A program made the translations under genes and the position numbers. DNA of 8,211 bases. It comes from Treponema sp. Lineage in GTDB: Bacteria > Spirochaetota > Spirochaetia > Treponematales > Breznakiellaceae. The notes beneath the pieces were generated by a model. The model was given only the letters and a program-made list of their open reading frames with translations, made no database searches and was not told where the DNA came from. Below, piece after piece: positions 5,658 to 8,211 of the stretch (positions within the stretch are counted from its first letter, which is position 1; every line of letters begins with the position of its first letter). The DNA is taken from positions 1 to 8,211 of the forward strand of contig JAISRD010000190.1 in assembly GCA_031273835.1 (NCBI GenBank), in the 5' to 3' direction.

Positions 5658-6679
5658 TAATCGCGATGAAACAGCATTGTTCCGAAGAGGAGATACGGGG
5701 TTTTGCCGCCTCTCTGGAACAGCGGGGCGTAACGGTCCATGTATCCAGGGGGGTGAACCAAACCGTACTTGGCCTTGTGGGAGACAGCTCCGGTTTTGAA
5801 AGCGAGTCCCTGGAAGCCCATCACCTTGTCGAAAAGGTCGTGCGGGTTCAGGAGCCCTTTAAGCGGGCGAACCGGCTTTTCCACCCCGAGGATACCCGCA
5901 TCGTCATAGCCGGTCCGGACGGAATTTCCCGCAGCATAGGAGAGGGAACCCTGACGGTCATAGCCGGGCCCTGTTCGGTGGAAAGCAGGGAACAGATTAC
6001 CGCCATAGCCCGGGATGTCAAAGCGGCCGGGGCGGGCTTCCTCCGGGGGGGCGTCTTCAAACCCAGAACCAGTCCCTACGCCTTTCAGGGTATGGGCTGC
6101 GAGGGGCTGGATCTGCTGCTGGCGGCAAAGAATGAAACGGGGCTTCCCGTGGTTTCGGAGCTTATGGAAATACACCAGCTTGAGGTATTTGACGAGGTTG
6201 ACGTGATTCAGATTGGCGCAAGGAATATGCAGAATTTCAACCTGCTGCGGGAACTGGGCAGATGCGGCAAGCCGATTTTGTTGAAGCGGGGCCTGGCGTC
6301 CACGGTTACCGAACTCCTCATGGCGGCGGAGTATATCATGGCCGGGGGGAATGAGCGGGTAATACTCTGCGAGCGGGGCATACGAACCTTCGAGACCTTT
6401 TCCCGGAATACCATGGATATCGCCGCGGTTCCCTACCTTAAACAAAAAAGCCACCTTCCGGTGATTGTGGACCCGAGCCACGCCACGGGCCGGGCCTGCC
6501 TGGTACCGGCGGCCTCCAAGGCCGCGGTGGCCGCCGGGGCGGACGGCCTTATCATCGAGGTCCACAACGACCCGGAAAACGCCCTCTCCGACGGAGAACA
6601 ATCCCTGACCCCGGAGATCTTCGCCTCCCTGATGGGGGAAATACGGAACTATGCCGGACTGGAACACAAGACCCTGTGA
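5654..6679 (+). CDS. aroF: 3-deoxy-7-phosphoheptulonate synthase (DAHP synthase, type I-beta with N-terminal regulatory domain)
   Basis: A 341-residue cytoplasmic enzyme that condenses phosphoenolpyruvate with erythrose 4-phosphate, the first step of the shikimate pathway. Residues 1-68 form the ferredoxin-like (ACT-like) regulatory domain known from Thermotoga-type enzymes, beginning MIIAMKQHCSEEEI. The catalytic barrel carries VIAGPCSVES (102-111), FLRGGVFKPRTSPYAFQG (129-146), the IQIGARNMQN loop (185-194), LLKRG (209-213), DPSHATGR (273-280) and IIEVHNDPENALSDG (300-314). The metal ligands expected for the family are in place: C107, H276, E302 and D313. The N-terminal domain in relatives binds tyrosine or phenylalanine for feedback inhibition, which fits the coupling to a tyrosine-branch gene here. 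Overlaps of 4 bases join it to both neighbours. Confidence 0.96.
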   Translation: MIIAMKQHCSEEEIRGFAASLEQRGVTVHVSRGVNQTVLGLVGDSSGFESESLEAHHLVEKVVRVQEPFKRANRLFHPEDTRIVIAGPDGISRSIGEGTLTVIAGPCSVESREQITAIARDVKAAGAGFLRGGVFKPRTSPYAFQGMGCEGLDLLLAAKNETGLPVVSELMEIHQLEVFDEVDVIQIGARNMQNFNLLRELGRCGKPILLKRGLASTVTELLMAAEYIMAGGNERVILCERGIRTFETFSRNTMDIAAVPYLKQKSHLPVIVDPSHATGRACLVPAASKAAVAAGADGLIIEVHNDPENALSDGEQSLTPEIFASLMGEIRNYAGLEHKTL

Positions 6680-7533
6680 TCTCCCTTGAAAAGCGTACCC
6701 TGGGCATCGCGGGGCTGGGCCTTATGGGGGGAGCCCTTGCCAGGGCGCTGCGCGGCCTGCCAAAGCCTCTCTTCCGTATACTCGCCTGTGATACGGACCT
6801 GGCGGCGGCGGAAGGGGCCCTGCGGGAAGGGATCATTGATGAAGCCGCCGATCCCGCTGCTATGCTTCCCCGCTGCGATCTCATTTTTCTCTGCCTTAAT
6901 CCCTCAACGCTGATACGCTTTCTGGAACAATGGGAAGCTTCGTTTAAGCGCGCCGCCCTGCTCACCGACATCGCGGGGATCAAGGGGAATATCTGCGCCG
7001 CGGCGGAAAGGCTGCTTGACAGGAGGCCGGACCTGGACTTTATCCCCGGCCATCCCATGGCCGGAGCCGAGGGGGGGGGCTTTGCCAATTCAGGGCTGGT
7101 AAACTTCGCGGGAAAAAACTACATATTGACCCCCCTTAAGCGGAACAGGGAAGAAAACCTCTCGTTCCTTAAGACCCTGATACGATCCCTGGGTTTCGGC
7201 CGTATAACCGAAACCTCCCCGGAGGATCATGACGGCAAGATCGCCTTTACCAGCCAGCTCTGCCATGTGATTGCCGCATCCCTTATCGACTGCGAGACCG
7301 ACAGGGAGATCACCCGTTACGGCGGCGGCAGCTTCGAGGACCTCACCCGTATCGCCATGCTCAACGCGTCCATGTGGACGGAACTTTTTCTGGAAAATTC
7401 CGGCAGGCTCCTCTCCCGTATTTCCCGTTTTGAAAAAAGCCTGGAGGAGCTAAAAACGCTGATCGCCGAAGGAAAGGAGGAAGCGCTGAGGGAACGGCTT
7501 GCCGCCATCAGGGACCGGCGGAGCGGAATGTAG
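6676..7533 (+). CDS. tyrA: Prephenate dehydrogenase
   Basis: A 285-residue cytoplasmic NAD(P)-dependent enzyme that oxidatively decarboxylates prephenate to 4-hydroxyphenylpyruvate in tyrosine synthesis. The Rossmann loop GLGLMG is at 13-18, with D40 after the second strand suggesting NAD use. TDIAGIKG (97-104), the catalytic-region GHPMAGAEGGG (125-135) and the SQLCHVIAASL helix (193-203, H197) are all present, followed by the family's GGGSFEDLTRIA (216-227). There is no C-terminal ACT domain and no fused chorismate mutase, so it is the short form. The start is GTG at 6676, overlapping the TGA of the DAHP synthase gene (GTGA); this start keeps the Rossmann strand close to the N-terminus, as is normal. 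Arogenate use instead of prephenate cannot be ruled out. Confidence 0.94.
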   Translation: MISLEKRTLGIAGLGLMGGALARALRGLPKPLFRILACDTDLAAAEGALREGIIDEAADPAAMLPRCDLIFLCLNPSTLIRFLEQWEASFKRAALLTDIAGIKGNICAAAERLLDRRPDLDFIPGHPMAGAEGGGFANSGLVNFAGKNYILTPLKRNREENLSFLKTLIRSLGFGRITETSPEDHDGKIAFTSQLCHVIAASLIDCETDREITRYGGGSFEDLTRIAMLNASMWTELFLENSGRLLSRISRFEKSLEELKTLIAEGKEEALRERLAAIRDRRSGM

Positions 7534-7696
7534 CCCCGCCGAAACATATACAGACCTCATGTACTGCGGGCCGTATTTTTTATTTTCCATGTGCCAGGTT
7601 TAAAACCACGCGGATGGCCAGGGCATCGGCGTTTACTTTTCCGTAAGGAAGCAGGCATGATAAAATAAGCCATCACAATTCTTTGGGAGGGGAAGG
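7534..7696. other. Intergenic gap between tyrA and the transposase gene
   Basis: About 160 bases with no coding frame I would defend. No strong rho-independent terminator follows tyrA; the T-rich stretch near 7575-7585 has no convincing stem before it. The left end of the ISAs1-type element must lie here. A run starting CAGGGCATCGG at 7619 is one candidate for its inverted repeat, but the matching right end is outside the window, so the border is unproven. Confidence 0.5.
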
Positions 7697-8016
7697 ATGA
7701 AGGCAGTAAGCATACATGACCTGGCGCGGGTGGCAGATTATCTGGAAGGGATAAACGATCCGCGACGGACGGAATACGGGAATATCCGGCACAAACTGAT
7801 AGATATTATCGTCATAGCCTTTACGGCGGCCCTGTGCGGCTATGAAGACTACGAGGAGATGGAGGAATTCGGGCGGCTGAAGCTGGATTTTTTCAAAACT
7901 TTTCTGGAATTGCCGCAGGGGATACCGGATGAATCGGCGTTTCGGCGGGTGCTGCAATGTTTAGATCCGCGGCAAGTGCAGGGAGGGCTGGAAAAGTGGT
8001 TAACGGACATAAAAGT
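7619..8016 (+). mobile_element. ISAs1-family insertion sequence, left part, interrupted
   Basis: The element is recognised by its transposase gene, with the left border uncertain (about 7534-7690; 7619 is a guess). Its right part is missing because the end of an ISL3-family element begins at 8017. Whether the rest continues beyond the second element cannot be seen here. Confidence 0.6.
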
Positions 8017-8065
8017 GGTTCTTCCGGTTTTAAGGTGTACGGATTTCCATATCCAAACCGCCTAA
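7697..8065 (+). pseudogene. ISAs1-family transposase, N-terminal part, disrupted
   Basis: The frame begins at ATG 7697 behind a strong GGGAGGGGAAGG site. Residues 15-106 match the DDE_Tnp_1-associated N-terminal domain of ISAs1 transposases: INDPRRTEYGNIRHKL (19-34), a hydrophobic IIVIAFTAALCGYEDYEEM (37-55, 19 residues), IPDESAFRRVLQCLDP (76-91) and WLTDIK (101-106). Full proteins are about 370-400 residues and continue with the DGKT catalytic segment; that is absent. Codon 107 straddles the proposed ISL3 border, and residues 108-122 (LPVLRCTDFHIQTA and neighbours) are encoded by the end of the inserted element before a chance stop. The protein therefore lacks the whole catalytic domain and should be inactive. 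Confidence 0.88.
8009..8016. repeat. Candidate 8-base target site next to the ISL3 end
   Basis: ATAAAAGT lies just outside the proposed ISL3 terminal repeat. ISL3 elements usually duplicate an AT-rich 8-base target, and these bases fit that. The second copy would be at the far end of the element, outside the window, so this is a prediction. Confidence 0.35.
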
Positions 8066-8211
8066 GCGAAATAGAATATCAGTCTTGAACCTCTCTTTAT
8101 TCCGAAACCCATAAGCCATTTTCTTGAATTGTTGGATTATGTTGTTTTTTGATTCAAGGACCGCATTAGTAACCTTCATCCTTACCGCATTCAGTATACC
8201 CCACAAATGAT
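8017..8211 (-). mobile_element. ISL3-family insertion sequence, one end
   Basis: The end of an ISL3-type element inserted in the ISAs1 transposase gene and continuing past the right edge. The tip GGTTCTTCCGGTTTTAAGG (8017 onward) begins like known ISL3-family inverted repeats (GGxTCTT). The transposase stop is at 8030, only 13 bases inside the tip. The opposite end is not in view, so the repeat pairing is unverified. Confidence 0.75.
8030..8211 (-). CDS. ISL3-family transposase, C-terminal end
   Basis: The last 59 codons of a transposase whose body lies beyond the right edge. The frame reads WGILNAVRMKVTNAVLESKN then IIQQFKKMAYGFRNKERFKT and ends RTP before TAA. VTNAVLESKNNIIQQFKKMAYGFRN is (in pieces) the closing signature of DDE_Tnp_ISL3 proteins, typically TNGxxExxNxxIKxxKRxAYGFRN; the glutamate of VLESKN is the likely third acidic residue of the DDE triad. 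The protein normally ends soon after this motif, so the C-terminus looks natural and this copy may be intact outside the window. Confidence 0.88.
   Translation of the reverse strand, partial: HLWGILNAVRMKVTNAVLESKNNIIQQFKKMAYGFRNKERFKTDILFRLGGLDMEIRTP

Noticed and set aside
5528..6667. A 379-codon open frame on the minus strand
   Set aside because: It is antisense to the phosphatase end and DAHP synthase, both certain by motifs. Its composition is that of an antisense frame and it has no recognisable domain.

Overview
The window looks like bacterial chromosome of moderately high G+C content: dense coding, Shine-Dalgarno starts, several 4-base stop/start overlaps, and insertion sequences at one edge. 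The species cannot be read from the sequence. A free-living or gut-associated anaerobe, possibly a spirochaete, is only a weak guess from gene style. There is no CRISPR array, tRNA or rRNA.

Layout. Positions 1-431 (minus) hold the start of an FAD-dependent CoA-disulfide reductase/NADH oxidase-type enzyme that runs off the left edge. Positions 525-955 (minus) hold a YoeB-type mRNA-cleaving toxin and a short, probably N-terminally truncated YefM-like antitoxin. Upstream of it, 926-1109 is a patchwork of gene scraps: a rhodanese-like start and a DUF4878-like C-terminus. From 4946 down to 1110 a minus-strand cluster encodes a D-2-hydroxyacid dehydrogenase, a CorA metal channel, a YgjV-like membrane protein with a soluble C-terminal domain, and the tRNA t6A enzyme L-threonylcarbamoyladenylate synthase. 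Divergently, from 4974, a plus-strand operon encodes a HAD phosphatase, DAHP synthase and prephenate dehydrogenase, each coupled to the next by a 4-base overlap. The right edge carries an ISAs1-family transposase gene cut off by the end of an ISL3-family element.

How the genes work together. DAHP synthase (first step of the shikimate pathway) and prephenate dehydrogenase (tyrosine branch) form an aromatic amino acid unit; the linked phosphatase has no obvious step there. The minus-strand cluster mixes housekeeping functions with no shared pathway that I can see. The two regions with the clearest signs of rearrangement are the toxin/antitoxin scar (about 780-1110) and the nested insertion sequences (about 7619-8211). 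Nothing in the window amounts to a clearly new system. The most unusual objects are the apparently intact toxin behind a damaged antitoxin and the membrane/acetyltransferase-like chimera.
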